Notes under the pieces: generated by a model
Database searches by the model: none
Seen by the model: only the letters and a program-made list of their open reading frames with translations
Told to the model about the DNA's origin: nothing
NCBI GenBank assembly: GCA_964611385.1
Contig: CAZSXS010000021.1
Location: forward strand, 1-45,311
Reading direction: 5' to 3'
Length of the DNA stretch: 45,311 nt
Source: CAZSXS01 sp964611385
GTDB lineage: Bacteria; Bacillota; Clostridia; Lachnospirales; CAYPQA01
Position numbers and translations under genes: made by a program
Part shown: positions 24,901 through 34,479 of the stretch, piece by piece
Position numbering within the stretch: the stretch's first letter is position 1
Layout: the number at the start of each line of letters is the position of its first letter

Positions 24901-26235
24901 TATACTTCTGTCAAGAAAGTAGCCTGTGTCTGGGTCCGCCATAGAGGTTTCGGCATCATCAAAAGGCTTTCTTGTAAAAGCAAGCCAAGTTACATTGAGG
25001 TTCAAAGGCATGATTCGATTATCTTCAATTTTATCAATCGTCGGCATATATGGAGCAAACTCCACAAAAGACGGATTAAAATCGGCTAGCTTCGTTTCCA
25101 TAATAATATTATCCACTTCAGCCGATGTTTTGCCCTTTAAGACGATACGAACCCTATAATAAGTCGTAACCGTTGGCCTTGGAAGGATGAAAGTGTTTTG
25201 AATTTGAGAATCTAGTCCACCAAGGATGCTTCCGTGATAATCCGGAAAAGCAAAATCCTTTGAAGTATCGGAATAAATCTCAACTCTTTTAATCTCTTGG
25301 CTTGAGATACCGGATAGACTGTTCCATTCAAGCTTTACATACGACACACCCTCAGGCGTAACCGTTAAAGAAGGCTCGATATAGGCATTGTCTACCCGGT
25401 ATTGATTTTTGGTATAGGCAATTTTACGAATATCGCTTCCACCTGTTCCGCTGGGAACATTGACCGTGGTAAAGGGTTTGCCAGTTTCGATACCCCTTAA
25501 GGTAACATTCTTGTCCCGTAAAGGTTCAACCATGAAGGTATAGGGTCTTCCGGGCAAGGGATTTTTAACCGGAATGGAATACTGTACCTTGTTCCCGGTC
25601 AACTGCTTATATTCGTCTTTGGTTACATCTACAAAAGTTCTATAGAGAGCAGCCTCATCTGCACCGGCAGAAGGATCTCCCAAGGCAGCATAGTAAATAC
25701 GATAGCCGTAAAAAAGATCCTTGCCGCCATAGGTGGGATTATCCCAAGTAACAGTCCACTCGTTTCCTCCGCCGATAGCTTGCACCTCAATGTCGGTCAA
25801 AAACAGAACTTCTTCATTATCAGTAGTGGTCATCGTCTGCGGTATGCGTGCCGGAAGCCCGTTGATGATGGTCGAAATATAGTGAATATGAGACGGCACA
25901 ACCGTATATCGATAAATCGAACCATTATCCAACATATACATCTGCTGAAAAGAATTCGTCGTCAAATTGACAGCTGAGGATAATTCTGCGGTGTTCTTTG
26001 TGAGGTTCCTATACTTCACATCATAAAAAACATCTGTAGGATTTCCATCTTGATCTGTGGCAGTCACCGCATCCCAATTCAATCCAATGTTGTACCTATC
26101 ACTGACATAAGTGATATATAAGTCCTTACTTGGCCGCTTAATTGGCTGTTGTGCGTCAGCAAAGGCAGCCTCCGGAGTGAGGGAGATAAGGACTAAGACC
26201 AGTAAAAAAGCAAAAATCCGTTTCAGGTTTTTCAT
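21922..26235 (-). CDS. Giant secreted Fn3-like protein (1437 aa)
   Basis: A signal peptide (MKNLKRIFAFLLVLVLISL through AFA, cleavage near 26) starts a very long extracellular protein. Several stretches follow fibronectin type III logic: an opening strand, a W in a phrase such as IGLNWDAVT, WTVTWDNP, VKLEWNSL, IDIEWDTKW and VTVRWNF, then Y-x-Y/W in the closing strands, and TKEIETPKPP linkers. I count at least six such units between residues 35 and 900. The last 100 residues (SALVKLYEFKTKQSL ... LKASTLGFFGNDTSRPTEPLTLGETFMILN) look like degenerate S-layer-homology modules, which would tether it to the wall. It lies 10 bases after a second giant protein with the same layout, so they are co-expressed. 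Function unknown. Confidence 0.82.
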   Translation of the reverse strand: MKNLKRIFAFLLVLVLISLTPEAAFADAQQPIKRPSKDLYITYVSDRYNIGLNWDAVTATDQDGNPTDVFYDVKYRNLTKNTAELSSAVNLTTNSFQQMYMLDNGSIYRYTVVPSHIHYISTIINGLPARIPQTMTTTDNEEVLFLTDIEVQAIGGGNEWTVTWDNPTYGGKDLFYGYRIYYAALGDPSAGADEAALYRTFVDVTKDEYKQLTGNKVQYSIPVKNPLPGRPYTFMVEPLRDKNVTLRGIETGKPFTTVNVPSGTGGSDIRKIAYTKNQYRVDNAYIEPSLTVTPEGVSYVKLEWNSLSGISSQEIKRVEIYSDTSKDFAFPDYHGSILGGLDSQIQNTFILPRPTVTTYYRVRIVLKGKTSAEVDNIIMETKLADFNPSFVEFAPYMPTIDKIEDNRIMPLNLNVTWLAFTRKPFDDAETSMADPDTGYFLDRSIEYDIWVSDSLSNFDNPTLAPIATLDAADLPTSKTNNKLFYSTLLDRYSYKELDANGKETGLFTTSALVDNKIYYVKIRAKRKENADIVSKEAFYAHYIPPLGDLPVNPQMLSKPPLRIRLDDKGIEVITSNTIDIEWDTKWFEALDEVTNSWSAVVSVSTQGALQFVPDTIKGKQVNLFDQKYQGIPVSEAIAQIKTDIKALGINATAVDTLPVRLVDLRNAQYEYHVVEYDPLAGDPTKPVSYEAYYTEYLKKINPDPTAWELLNPNNANPLHPTFTVTKVHAPTAGNLVPNKPYVIFLRPFIMANGKKTAYFPAFVVGTTLDVKPPIDITPIIPILEPVSSTDMSVTVRWNFIEDLRYELAFSDDITLYPDGGVVLSHEEIIQNSEIKKENDINYIYLTINDLFPETNYHLWIRASAGNNVSSWSNPVMIKTKEIETPKPPRSLGPVTKTDLDRYNKQNGEKFVAISKDYMILQWMRDMKDTAEPGTESGGSANGEVLSVDTILDSYILKVNNLVANRLYYIRAKTVLTVVKDGMRAIRKYSYIVQMADNEKFEDAYEFEVPPLDPIENEYTQKRKESDWCITIHLKTSLTGDEYDGDKDPSQYPLPDTDFEITYDPVTDSLTYRFRTNERDAKGNDDNGVDQRFISKLFASKAYIYRVDLSSYEGRIPSKRNLLVPYSIIQAFDERQVALRVISGNLEITLPPESIKTFMNMQGFDRSAHVRISTQVNPNSTPPLGMSEYYISDPQSLSIQVVSSKRTEKISQLRSPIHLGLWISGHEPSDHMAAYYADGNSGGWQATGAQFDDVTNRMLLSSYTPSTYSAIARAAQPQLNEVPEQIDAYFSLTKKLIIEDLPPHDAKTPITANELNNLMIAVARGRSKTNIETKLSAQDFDALGKARLLVSGTDVTRELGISALVKLYEFKTKQSLKNYFTMDETPHIDISEANAQFREPLLKASTLGFFGNDTSRPTEPLTLGETFMILNIILQDAY

Positions 26236-26245
26236 AGTTACCTCC

Positions 26246-29200
26246 CTATTTCACAAAGTTTGTAAGCATATCCAAAAATTGACCAACGGTAACGGTATCA
26301 GTAGGATTCAAAGGTTCTCCGGTACAAACACCCAGATTGTAAGCTGCCCGCACATAAGGTTTATACTTATCTTCAAAGCTGGCAATGTTGGATGGTTTAT
26401 TGAAGTTTGTAATCCGAACACTGGATACCTTTGACTTGGTACGATGTTCATACAGATGCATGGTTGCAAAAATTACGTCCGCATTCCGCATAGGAATCAT
26501 CTCATTGCGCTTGGAGAGGTTGAGATTCAGATTCTTGCTGAGCCAATTGTAATAATCTGTGCCCCTAGGAGCGCCGCCGATAATAGCAAGGATAGACGCT
26601 ACGGTTCGGTTCGTTACTGAGGTTTCTATCGGCATGGTATTTCCGGGGGAATTATCTTCAATAAAGCTCTTTAAATTATATTTTGCAATCAGACTGCTAA
26701 TGGCTTCGGAGTTAACCATCAGTTCCGGCATAGGGACTTGGCTTCCAGTAAAGATAAATATGCCCGGCGTTTTGGTTGCGATGGCCTTGCCGCTTGAATA
26801 ATCAAGAACCGGCAATTCTTGGAAGCCCAAGCCAAATTTATAGCCTCGAACCGTGATGGTACTGTCAATCTCTTTTGCAACAATAATAACGTCTTTTTCA
26901 AACTGTTTCACACTTTGGCTGGTTCCAAGGATTTTGAGCAAGCTGGAATTAACCATAGCATTGATTTCTTGAGAAGAGTTGGCTACTGTCTTTTTAACAA
27001 ACTGCACCATTTCCTCACTCAAAGCATTGTTTTTAAGCATTTTCTTAATCTGATCGGCGGTAAATTGACTCTTGGCTGTATCTTGAATCCGCTTAATCAG
27101 CGTCGCTAAGATATCATCATCAAAATTCTTAGCCGTTGCCTTGGAGCTAACAAGTTCAACAGCAATCTCATAAGCATCACTCATCGGCGCTTCGCCGTTT
27201 ACTAAGCCAGCGTAAGGATTTTTCGTAACCGTAATCCGTAGGAACAAATCCTCGGCTACTTTATCCTTAAGCAAGCGAAGCATGAGCACTGCATCCTCGT
27301 TTACTTCGGTGATGAAGCCGGGTGGCAAGAAAATTTCTCCTGAAGCAAACTTCAATCGAAAACCCTTCGTTGCTGCATTGGCAGCTAAGAGATTGTTAAA
27401 GGGAATATAATAAACACCCTTGGTTGTGCACTCCGGCAAGTTAATGGAAGCATCGGTTGTTCCTGCCAGAACACTGTTGAACATAGGCTCTCTGTATACG
27501 ACCTCCAGATCGCTTGCAGTGCTTTTTATTGTCCAATACGGATTTTTCAAAAGCTTTTGCAGCTCATTGTACAAGAAGGTCGTCCAGCTCTTTAAGTCCT
27601 CTTCCAAGTCATACTCACCCTGATCTATCTCCGTACGGTAACGGACCACATTGGTATATAAGGAGGCATCCCCGTTTTTGCTAATCAGTCGTACCCGAAT
27701 CTCATAAGACTTACCCGGTTTCAGATTGGTCACCTTATAAATGAAGTGATAATAATCCTTTAAGGCGGTATCAGCAGGTTTGGTTGCAGATTTTTTCAGA
27801 TCTGCAGGACGCATGGTCACATGCTCACCCCATTCTCCGTCTTCCTCCTTGATCTGATACTGCAAATCGAATTCCTTACCCAGCATTTCTAAGTCTGCAA
27901 TAGGCGCATCAAAGCTAATAAAAATCTCTCGCTTCGGGTCATAACCTTCCATGTCGGGCTCAATTTTCAGATTTAAGGGTTGCTTGACCGGTGTTGTTGT
28001 TACGCTGACACCCGTCCAGCTCGAATAAAGCTTGCTGTCCCCGATCACTTTAACGGTTCTTACATAATAAAAATATAAGGTGTTCGGAATCAAAGTCTTA
28101 TCTGTGAGTTTTTTGAAATTTTCAACTTCTTCATAGATAAACAGATCCTTATCCGCCTCAGCAAAAGCCGAATTCACATATTCCGACAAGGTTTGATTAT
28201 CTGTCTCAAAGCCTCTCTTTTCAACATCCGGAAGCGTTTTCCAAAACTCTTCAAAGGTAAGCTTAGAGAGCATACTGTCCGGGTCAAGCTGCTTTTCCTT
28301 TAGTCGGATAATCTCATATTCAATGCTCTCATTCGGATCCGAAATCGGAATCTTATTCCAGAAGATGGTTGCTCTGTCAAGTCCTATATTCTCCTTATCA
28401 AGCTTGACTGCAAGGGGCACCTTGTCTTCACCGGTTGGAATCATTTGATCACCTGGTGTTGTGATACCGACCAGCTCTGATAATTTAGACACCTCAATGA
28501 GCTGAGGGGTATTGCTGTCCGCATAATCAACCAACAAATCGACATATAGGTAGTAGCGTTGGTTTTTGTCTACGCCAAGTATGGGGTAGGTAAAAGTGAA
28601 AGGAACATTGCTTAATGCACTGGGACTGGTTAACGCAGCCAGCTGCTGTTGAGTAAAGGGGATACCAACAACAGGGACAACTTTACCCTCTCTTAAGTCG
28701 GCAACTCGGTTGCCTAGATTGATTTCGCTGCTCCCCGGAGTGAAATAAAGAGACTGCAAACCACTCAAACGTTCGTCTATCGTTTTCTTAGTGGAAAAAG
28801 TTTCACGCATGTACACTTCATCCGTAGAGATATACATGTTCATGGACAGTTGAGCGTTGGCTGGTAGTGAAAAATTCCTCAAGTATTCGCTGAGCTTTCT
28901 GTCTGAAATAAACCATGAGGTCGAAAAGGAGGCAACATTGTTTTCAATTTTGGAGGAGAAAGCTTGAAAGTTCTGTGGAGGCGGAATCGTCGGCTTGGTT
29001 AATTCGCTGAGGGTCAAAGAAGTATCCAGAGACGCACCAACTTTATAGTTTCTCCCAATGGGCTTCACACTTAAAAAGTAGATATTGGGATAATAAAAGG
29101 GCATTCCAACAATGTCCGCCTCTTTGTATCCGGCATCCAATCGAATCATGACTCTGGCAACTGCCTTTTCAATGGTGGTAACCGAATCAAGTCTTGTGAT

Positions 29201-31024
29201 CAGTCGTCCAGATAAGGGCGACAAAATTTCGGTATTCCCCAAGGGTCTATAGTCGATGGAGTAGACATAGCTTCCGATTGACCCGCTTCTGGAAATGGAT
29301 AAGCCAACCGAAGCGAAAGGAGTTGCGTTTTCATTATTGGGTAAGAGGGAATTTCGCAATTCATACTCAAGATCAAGCGGGTTGCTTGCATCCAATAAAG
29401 CATCCAAAGTCTTTAAGGTGCTGATGTCCCATTCCAAGGTCAAATCCAAGTTTGCCTGATTGAGATCATTGATATTTTTGGGTAAAAGCTCGAAGTCAAC
29501 AACGGTTAAATTTCTGGGGATACTGATTCCGATGGAGCTAGGATCCGGCATAAATTCATAAATCTGCGTATGAATATTGTCTCTTGGCGTTGGCTCTCCA
29601 CTAAAATCATTATCCGGATTATAGAAAATTTGATATTTAAACTCCGTATTGGTACTTGTCGTGATTGGAATCCGCTGAATCGCATTCGTCGCTTCATTGC
29701 TCAGTACAGGAATACTGAAACTGGATATCCCGTTCGTAGTGATCCGATAGTATCCTACATGGTTAAAATAAGGTTTAAAGACCAGGAAGTAGTTATTATC
29801 CCAGTTTTCAACTTCATACTGAAGAAAGGTATAAAACTTTCCATATAGAAACCCGAGGGCTTTTGATTTAAAGCTACCATTGTCTGTAAAGTAAAATCTA
29901 GGACTAAAGAGAAGACCCGGGAGCAAATTCGAAACACTGATCGTTGATCGACCATCGGCTGATTGGGCTTGCGCTGCTATGATCTCACCCGTCAGATTTG
30001 GAGAGCTAACCACTGAAACTGCATTCAAATTAGCCAAGTCATATTGCAATTGAAAGAATCGGTTATAGTTATCAACAAAGTACGCATTTAGAATTAAGTT
30101 GTACCCAAGACTGGACACAATCTGAGAATCAACAGGCACCCATTGATCGTTGATAAAAACCTTGGGTAAACCGAAAGAAAAGTCTAAAGAAACAGCCGGA
30201 GATCCTGGAACTTTCGGATCTGTTTTGTAGCTGATGATATCGTTGCTGGTCTTTCCATCGTTCGCCTTCGGTGTAGTGGAAAAACTATCCGGGTCGAGAC
30301 CGCTTAAAACATTTACTGTATCGCAATTGGTATAATTGATTCCGTCATATGTATGACGTAAATTAAAATCGTAGATATAACCTTGGCGTAATTTATTTGT
30401 GACAAAATAAAATTGATTACCCTTCCATAAAAAATGAATGGTTTGACCATCATATAAGAATGAATAACCACCTTCTCGGACTAAAACAAAGTCAACAGAA
30501 TTGTTTACTCCGCCCATGCCTCCGCCATTATTCGGAACAACATAGTTTCCTTCATTTTTCAAGCCCATATTGTAATTATTATTTGGGTTTACATACTTAT
30601 TATAATCAATATACTGTTTGCTTCCATTTGCCACACCAATATTACTGTGAATTGAGGCCGCTGTCGTAACCACTGCCTCCGTTGAATAGCTGACTAAAAC
30701 TGCATCAGAACTTGGGTCCTTTGTAGCTTTAAAAGTAACCAAAGCACCACTTGATGTCTGTTTGTCCCTTACGTATGAAAGCTCAAAGGTTCCATATTCG
30801 TTAAATTGCCAAGAAAAAGCTACCGCGTTGTCCCCAAACTCACTGTCCCCATCGGTAGAAATAATCGGCGAGTTATCAATAGCCCCTTCCGTAACCCTAC
30901 CGAAAAAATAATGGGAAAGCTTGTTTGGAACAGCCGATTTGGCTTCTAATCTTGGTAACAATGGTAGTATGAGCGTAACAAGCAACAGAAAAGATACAAG
31001 TCGATTAAGTTTATTTTTATACAT
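26246..31024 (-). CDS. Giant secreted Fn3-like protein with SLH-like end (1592 aa)
   Basis: The ATG at 31024 has GGAGG at the right spacing; the open frame runs 19 codons further but without a site. A signal peptide (MYKNKLNRLVSFLLLVTLIL ... LEA) is followed by about 500 residues with no family I recognise. From about 520 onward there are Fn3-like segments (DLTLEWDI, NVASFSTSWFIS, DRATIFWNKIPI, GKSYEIRVRLISKNG). The C terminus (SFEDKYKPYVRAAYNLGVCTGEPLNPTDTVTVGQFLDMLTNF) is a recognisable SLH-type module: W/F-A-x-x-Y, aromatic, GxxxG, then PxxxxTxxxF. No catalytic motif was found. It is first of a two-gene unit driven by the promoter at 31090-31117. Confidence 0.82.
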   Translation of the reverse strand: MYKNKLNRLVSFLLLVTLILPLLPRLEAKSAVPNKLSHYFFGRVTEGAIDNSPIISTDGDSEFGDNAVAFSWQFNEYGTFELSYVRDKQTSSGALVTFKATKDPSSDAVLVSYSTEAVVTTAASIHSNIGVANGSKQYIDYNKYVNPNNNYNMGLKNEGNYVVPNNGGGMGGVNNSVDFVLVREGGYSFLYDGQTIHFLWKGNQFYFVTNKLRQGYIYDFNLRHTYDGINYTNCDTVNVLSGLDPDSFSTTPKANDGKTSNDIISYKTDPKVPGSPAVSLDFSFGLPKVFINDQWVPVDSQIVSSLGYNLILNAYFVDNYNRFFQLQYDLANLNAVSVVSSPNLTGEIIAAQAQSADGRSTISVSNLLPGLLFSPRFYFTDNGSFKSKALGFLYGKFYTFLQYEVENWDNNYFLVFKPYFNHVGYYRITTNGISSFSIPVLSNEATNAIQRIPITTSTNTEFKYQIFYNPDNDFSGEPTPRDNIHTQIYEFMPDPSSIGISIPRNLTVVDFELLPKNINDLNQANLDLTLEWDISTLKTLDALLDASNPLDLEYELRNSLLPNNENATPFASVGLSISRSGSIGSYVYSIDYRPLGNTEILSPLSGRLITRLDSVTTIEKAVARVMIRLDAGYKEADIVGMPFYYPNIYFLSVKPIGRNYKVGASLDTSLTLSELTKPTIPPPQNFQAFSSKIENNVASFSTSWFISDRKLSEYLRNFSLPANAQLSMNMYISTDEVYMRETFSTKKTIDERLSGLQSLYFTPGSSEINLGNRVADLREGKVVPVVGIPFTQQQLAALTSPSALSNVPFTFTYPILGVDKNQRYYLYVDLLVDYADSNTPQLIEVSKLSELVGITTPGDQMIPTGEDKVPLAVKLDKENIGLDRATIFWNKIPISDPNESIEYEIIRLKEKQLDPDSMLSKLTFEEFWKTLPDVEKRGFETDNQTLSEYVNSAFAEADKDLFIYEEVENFKKLTDKTLIPNTLYFYYVRTVKVIGDSKLYSSWTGVSVTTTPVKQPLNLKIEPDMEGYDPKREIFISFDAPIADLEMLGKEFDLQYQIKEEDGEWGEHVTMRPADLKKSATKPADTALKDYYHFIYKVTNLKPGKSYEIRVRLISKNGDASLYTNVVRYRTEIDQGEYDLEEDLKSWTTFLYNELQKLLKNPYWTIKSTASDLEVVYREPMFNSVLAGTTDASINLPECTTKGVYYIPFNNLLAANAATKGFRLKFASGEIFLPPGFITEVNEDAVLMLRLLKDKVAEDLFLRITVTKNPYAGLVNGEAPMSDAYEIAVELVSSKATAKNFDDDILATLIKRIQDTAKSQFTADQIKKMLKNNALSEEMVQFVKKTVANSSQEINAMVNSSLLKILGTSQSVKQFEKDVIIVAKEIDSTITVRGYKFGLGFQELPVLDYSSGKAIATKTPGIFIFTGSQVPMPELMVNSEAISSLIAKYNLKSFIEDNSPGNTMPIETSVTNRTVASILAIIGGAPRGTDYYNWLSKNLNLNLSKRNEMIPMRNADVIFATMHLYEHRTKSKVSSVRITNFNKPSNIASFEDKYKPYVRAAYNLGVCTGEPLNPTDTVTVGQFLDMLTNFVK

Positions 31025-31089
31025 AAACACCCTCCATAAATGATCACTTATAGTTTTGAAAAACCCCACTGTATTATTCACATACTGCC

Positions 31090-31117
31090 ATTATATCGGA
31101 ATTTAGATTTATTTCAA
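31090..31117 (-). promoter_or_regulatory. Promoter of the giant surface protein operon
   Basis: On the minus strand, -35 TTGAAA (31112-31117), a 16-bp spacer and -10 TATAAT (31090-31095) form a near-consensus vegetative promoter about 60 bp upstream of the ATG at 31024. The divergent FAD oxidoreductase gene starts at 31315; a TATAAT at 31258-31263 may be its -10 box but lacks a good -35. Confidence 0.75.
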
Positions 31118-31314
31118 TAACATTTTTTATTTTGGCTCTTCCATTCTTATTTATACCAAGGGAGAAAAAAAATTCCATATGAAGCATTGGAAGACCCGGA
31201 ATAAAGCCATTGCTCGAAGGAACGAGAAAAAGCCTGGCGAAGTTTTTGTTTTGGAATTATAATGTTTGCAACAAACAAGCTTACACGAAACTTACCAAAA
31301 TATTGGAGGAAACT

Positions 31315-34300
31315 ATGACAATTACATTCAATACTCCTGTTTCTAAGCTATGCTCTACAGAGCATCTTGTTATCGGCTCCGGCCTATGGGGCGTAGTGAC
31401 CGCTTATGCCCTGGCCAAACAAGGCAAAAAAGTTCTGTTGATTGAAAGCGGAACCCACTTGTCGCCCGACTTGTGCGATACCCTCCGGCCTTGGGTGCGC
31501 TATGAAGCCAAGTACAAGGCAGTGCTGCAAAACTGGTTCGACATCAGAGAGGAATATAAGGAGGGAACGATCGTTCCCTTTTCCATGGATCAGTATAAAC
31601 GCTTTCTGGAGGATAAGCTCATTCAAGCCGGGGTTGATCTACTGTACGGGTTGCGCCTCATAGAGGTTCAAAGAGAAGGACAGAGTAAAGATTCAGAAAA
31701 GTCGCAGACCGTGATCGTCGGGTCGCGTTCGGGCGTTTATGCGATTACTGCGAAGTCAATTTACAAGAAAGAGGTCGAGAAGGAGAAGGAAGAGGACAAA
31801 GTATGCCTGGCCGTACCTACGTACTTATGCCTAGAATTTGAAAACGTTACAGCCTCTCCGTCTGAATTAAATCAAAGTCTGCGCCATTTGCTGCAAGATC
31901 AACAAATAGAGCTTTGGTTTTATCCCACGGTAATGGACAATCGAATTGTAGAAATTCGGTGGCTTTCGGAGCTAAAGGAGGAGAAAGAAAGGTCTTACTT
32001 TGAGCTTTATGAAAAGGCGATCGCTGTAGCAAAGTTCTTACTTACGGAGGTTAAAGCCTTTGAAAACGCTCGATTCGGGGTTTTTGCGCACAAGGTTTTG
32101 GATGGAAGGGTTTTGGATGAGTGCAGTGTTATAGATCAGAAAGAAAGCGATTCGGATGGGCGCAGTTCTGTAGATCAGAAAGCTAGTGCTTTTGATCCAG
32201 TTCAGACGATACTCGAAGCGGAAGGAAATCTTATCGAAGCGTACAAAATCAGCAACGAGGTTTCGATCCATCAAAGTAAAGTGAACAGACTAGACAGTGC
32301 AAAGAGCAGCCTGGACAGCGTAAAGAACAGCTCAGAAAGTGACTCAGAAAGCGAGGACAAGCAATTCCTATACGCCTATAACGAATTTCAAAGCTACTAC
32401 CAAGCCCCTGTAATAGAAAATCTTCGCCTGAAAGTGGACGAGGTCCGAAAATGCCAGGTACTGGTCATTGGAGGGGGCACAGGCGGAGCCGTTGCAGCCA
32501 TAGAAGCAGCCCGAAACGGAGCAGACACAGTGCTCTTGGAAATGAATCCTCTAGTAGGTGGCACTGGAACCTTGGGCGGGGTGCATATCCACTGGTTTAG
32601 CCGAAGAGAGGGGTATGTCAAAGAGATTGATGATGCCTTTGAAGCCTTGGGCAAGGCTGTCCGCTTTCCGTTTAAAACCTGCTGCTGGAACGATAGAGAC
32701 ACCTGGAATCCCTATCTTAAGTCTTATATCCTTTGGCAAGAGGGGCTGAAAAACCATGTGGAATACAGGCTGGATTGTGTCTGCGTTGCTGTGGTGAAGG
32801 ATGGAAACAAAGTAAAAGGTGCTTTGGCGCTGCAGAATAACAAGCTGAGCTTGATTCTGTCCGAGGTGAGCATAGACGCAACTGGGGACGGAGATGCTGC
32901 TGTTTTGGCGGGGGCCGAATACACCTACGGCAACGAAAGGGATCGGATGCCTATGTGGTCTTGTATGGGGCAGTTTAAACAGGCAGGCGTTTATAAGGGA
33001 GGAATCTTTACAACCGCAGTGGATGTAGGTGATCCCTTTGACTACACCCGCTATATCCTGGTGAATCGAAGGCGAGGGCCGGAAGAGCTCCATGATCACA
33101 GCAGCTACATCTGCACCCGAGAAAGCAGACATATACATGGAGAAGCTTGTGTTGATCTGCGAGCTATTTGCTCTTATCAACAATATCCGGACACGGTGGC
33201 CTCCTGCTTTAGTAACCTGGACACAAAGGGTAAATCACTGGCGGATATGGTTTATTTTGGCTATCTACCACCTCAGCATGATGTGTATATTCCTTTGGGG
33301 GCTTATATTCCCAAAGGTTTGGATGGATTGTATGTGGTAGGCAAGGCCATTTCTGCCACCCATGATGCCATGCCCATGCTTCGTATGCAGGGAGATGTGC
33401 AAAACCAAGGTGGTATCTTGGGTTTGGCTGCAGCTCTTTGTGTGAAAGACAAGACCTCAGTACGGAAGGTTGATGTGCAGGCGCTACAAGCGCGGTTGCT
33501 GGAGTTGGGGATTTTGAAAGCTATGGATGGGATGGATTCAGAAAGATTCTGCAATATTGGGAAGGCTTCAGTTTTGGAGGACTCCGCTGCGAATGGTTCA
33601 TCAGTAGACTGTGCAGAAATGATACGACAGATTAGCGATGATGAACCCTTCAACTACTCCGACTTGGACAAACGGAGCAAAGTGGAAACGCAAGATAGAA
33701 TTTCTAGCCTACTCCTGGCAGAGAGCGAGGCAGTTTTGCCCCATCTCAGGCAGGAATATGAACAAAGCAGCGGGCAAAGGAGACTGACGCTGGCAAGGCT
33801 TTTACTATGGCATAGGGACGAAAGTGGATTGAGTACCCTTCTTGAGGAAATTCACAGAAACTTAAACAGTGCCGAGACCCTGATCGACCGACAAGGCAGC
33901 ATTGACTGCTGTATCGCTCCGCCCGACCACGGCACCATGTGCGAAGTGACCTATTTAATCAATCTGCTGTCAAGAAGCAATGACAAAAAAATTCTTGAGG
34001 TTTTCGAGCCTCTTTTAGAAAGAATTGAGGCAAGCGAACGGAAATACCTGGATGTTCGGCAATTTATCTTTAACCATATTGAGTCCATTGCCTATGTTGC
34101 AGAACGAATCTGTTGGCCGGAATTTGTGCCGATACTTAAGCGAGCCTTACAGCTTCCAGAGTTTGCCCAAAGCATTGTGATTGAGCCCTATGCATACGAT
34201 ATAGACATTAAAAAGGAAAGAATTTCTTATCTTCGACAGATTCTTCTGAGGGCCTTAGCCCGATGCAAGGATAAGGATGGCTACTGGGGCCTTACTGAGC

Positions 34301-34455
34301 ATTTGAAGGATCAGCGAAAAATCCTAGCTAAAAGTGCGGCTGACGAATTGGCAAGTCTCACTGGGGAGAAATTCGGTTTGGACACAATCAAGTGGAGAGC
34401 CTATTTACAGGGAAGGAAATTTACGGAAAAGCCAGTTCAGGACATTTATTGGTAA
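31315..34455 (+). CDS. Two-Rossmann FAD-dependent oxidoreductase with helical C-terminal domain (1046 aa)
   Basis: An unusual 1046-residue oxidoreductase. Residues about 17-50 hold a first FAD-type fold (HLVIGSGLWGVVTAYALA, then KVLLIESG). A hydrophilic Ser/Asp/Lys-rich linker runs from about 270 to 355. A second, fully canonical FAD_oxidored domain begins at about 380 (VLVIGGGTGGAVAAIEAA, LLEMNPLVGGTGTLGG, then SIDATGDGDAAVLAGAEY) and ends in GLYVVGKAISATHDAMPMLR. From about 790 to the end there are helical, HEAT-like segments. The ATG at 31315 has TTGGAGGAAAC upstream; an extension to 31210 lacks a site. It stands alone, divergent from the surface protein operon. Its substrate is unknown; a sugar-related role is suggested only by its neighbours. 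Confidence 0.85.
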   Translation: MTITFNTPVSKLCSTEHLVIGSGLWGVVTAYALAKQGKKVLLIESGTHLSPDLCDTLRPWVRYEAKYKAVLQNWFDIREEYKEGTIVPFSMDQYKRFLEDKLIQAGVDLLYGLRLIEVQREGQSKDSEKSQTVIVGSRSGVYAITAKSIYKKEVEKEKEEDKVCLAVPTYLCLEFENVTASPSELNQSLRHLLQDQQIELWFYPTVMDNRIVEIRWLSELKEEKERSYFELYEKAIAVAKFLLTEVKAFENARFGVFAHKVLDGRVLDECSVIDQKESDSDGRSSVDQKASAFDPVQTILEAEGNLIEAYKISNEVSIHQSKVNRLDSAKSSLDSVKNSSESDSESEDKQFLYAYNEFQSYYQAPVIENLRLKVDEVRKCQVLVIGGGTGGAVAAIEAARNGADTVLLEMNPLVGGTGTLGGVHIHWFSRREGYVKEIDDAFEALGKAVRFPFKTCCWNDRDTWNPYLKSYILWQEGLKNHVEYRLDCVCVAVVKDGNKVKGALALQNNKLSLILSEVSIDATGDGDAAVLAGAEYTYGNERDRMPMWSCMGQFKQAGVYKGGIFTTAVDVGDPFDYTRYILVNRRRGPEELHDHSSYICTRESRHIHGEACVDLRAICSYQQYPDTVASCFSNLDTKGKSLADMVYFGYLPPQHDVYIPLGAYIPKGLDGLYVVGKAISATHDAMPMLRMQGDVQNQGGILGLAAALCVKDKTSVRKVDVQALQARLLELGILKAMDGMDSERFCNIGKASVLEDSAANGSSVDCAEMIRQISDDEPFNYSDLDKRSKVETQDRISSLLLAESEAVLPHLRQEYEQSSGQRRLTLARLLLWHRDESGLSTLLEEIHRNLNSAETLIDRQGSIDCCIAPPDHGTMCEVTYLINLLSRSNDKKILEVFEPLLERIEASERKYLDVRQFIFNHIESIAYVAERICWPEFVPILKRALQLPEFAQSIVIEPYAYDIDIKKERISYLRQILLRALARCKDKDGYWGLTEHLKDQRKILAKSAADELASLTGEKFGLDTIKWRAYLQGRKFTEKPVQDIYW

Positions 34456-34479
34456 AAAACCTTGGGGGATGGAGGCAAA

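Noticed and set aside
32551..33183. 210-codon antisense frame within the FAD oxidoreductase
   Set aside because: It is the reverse strand of a conserved FAD domain and has no ribosome-binding site or family features.
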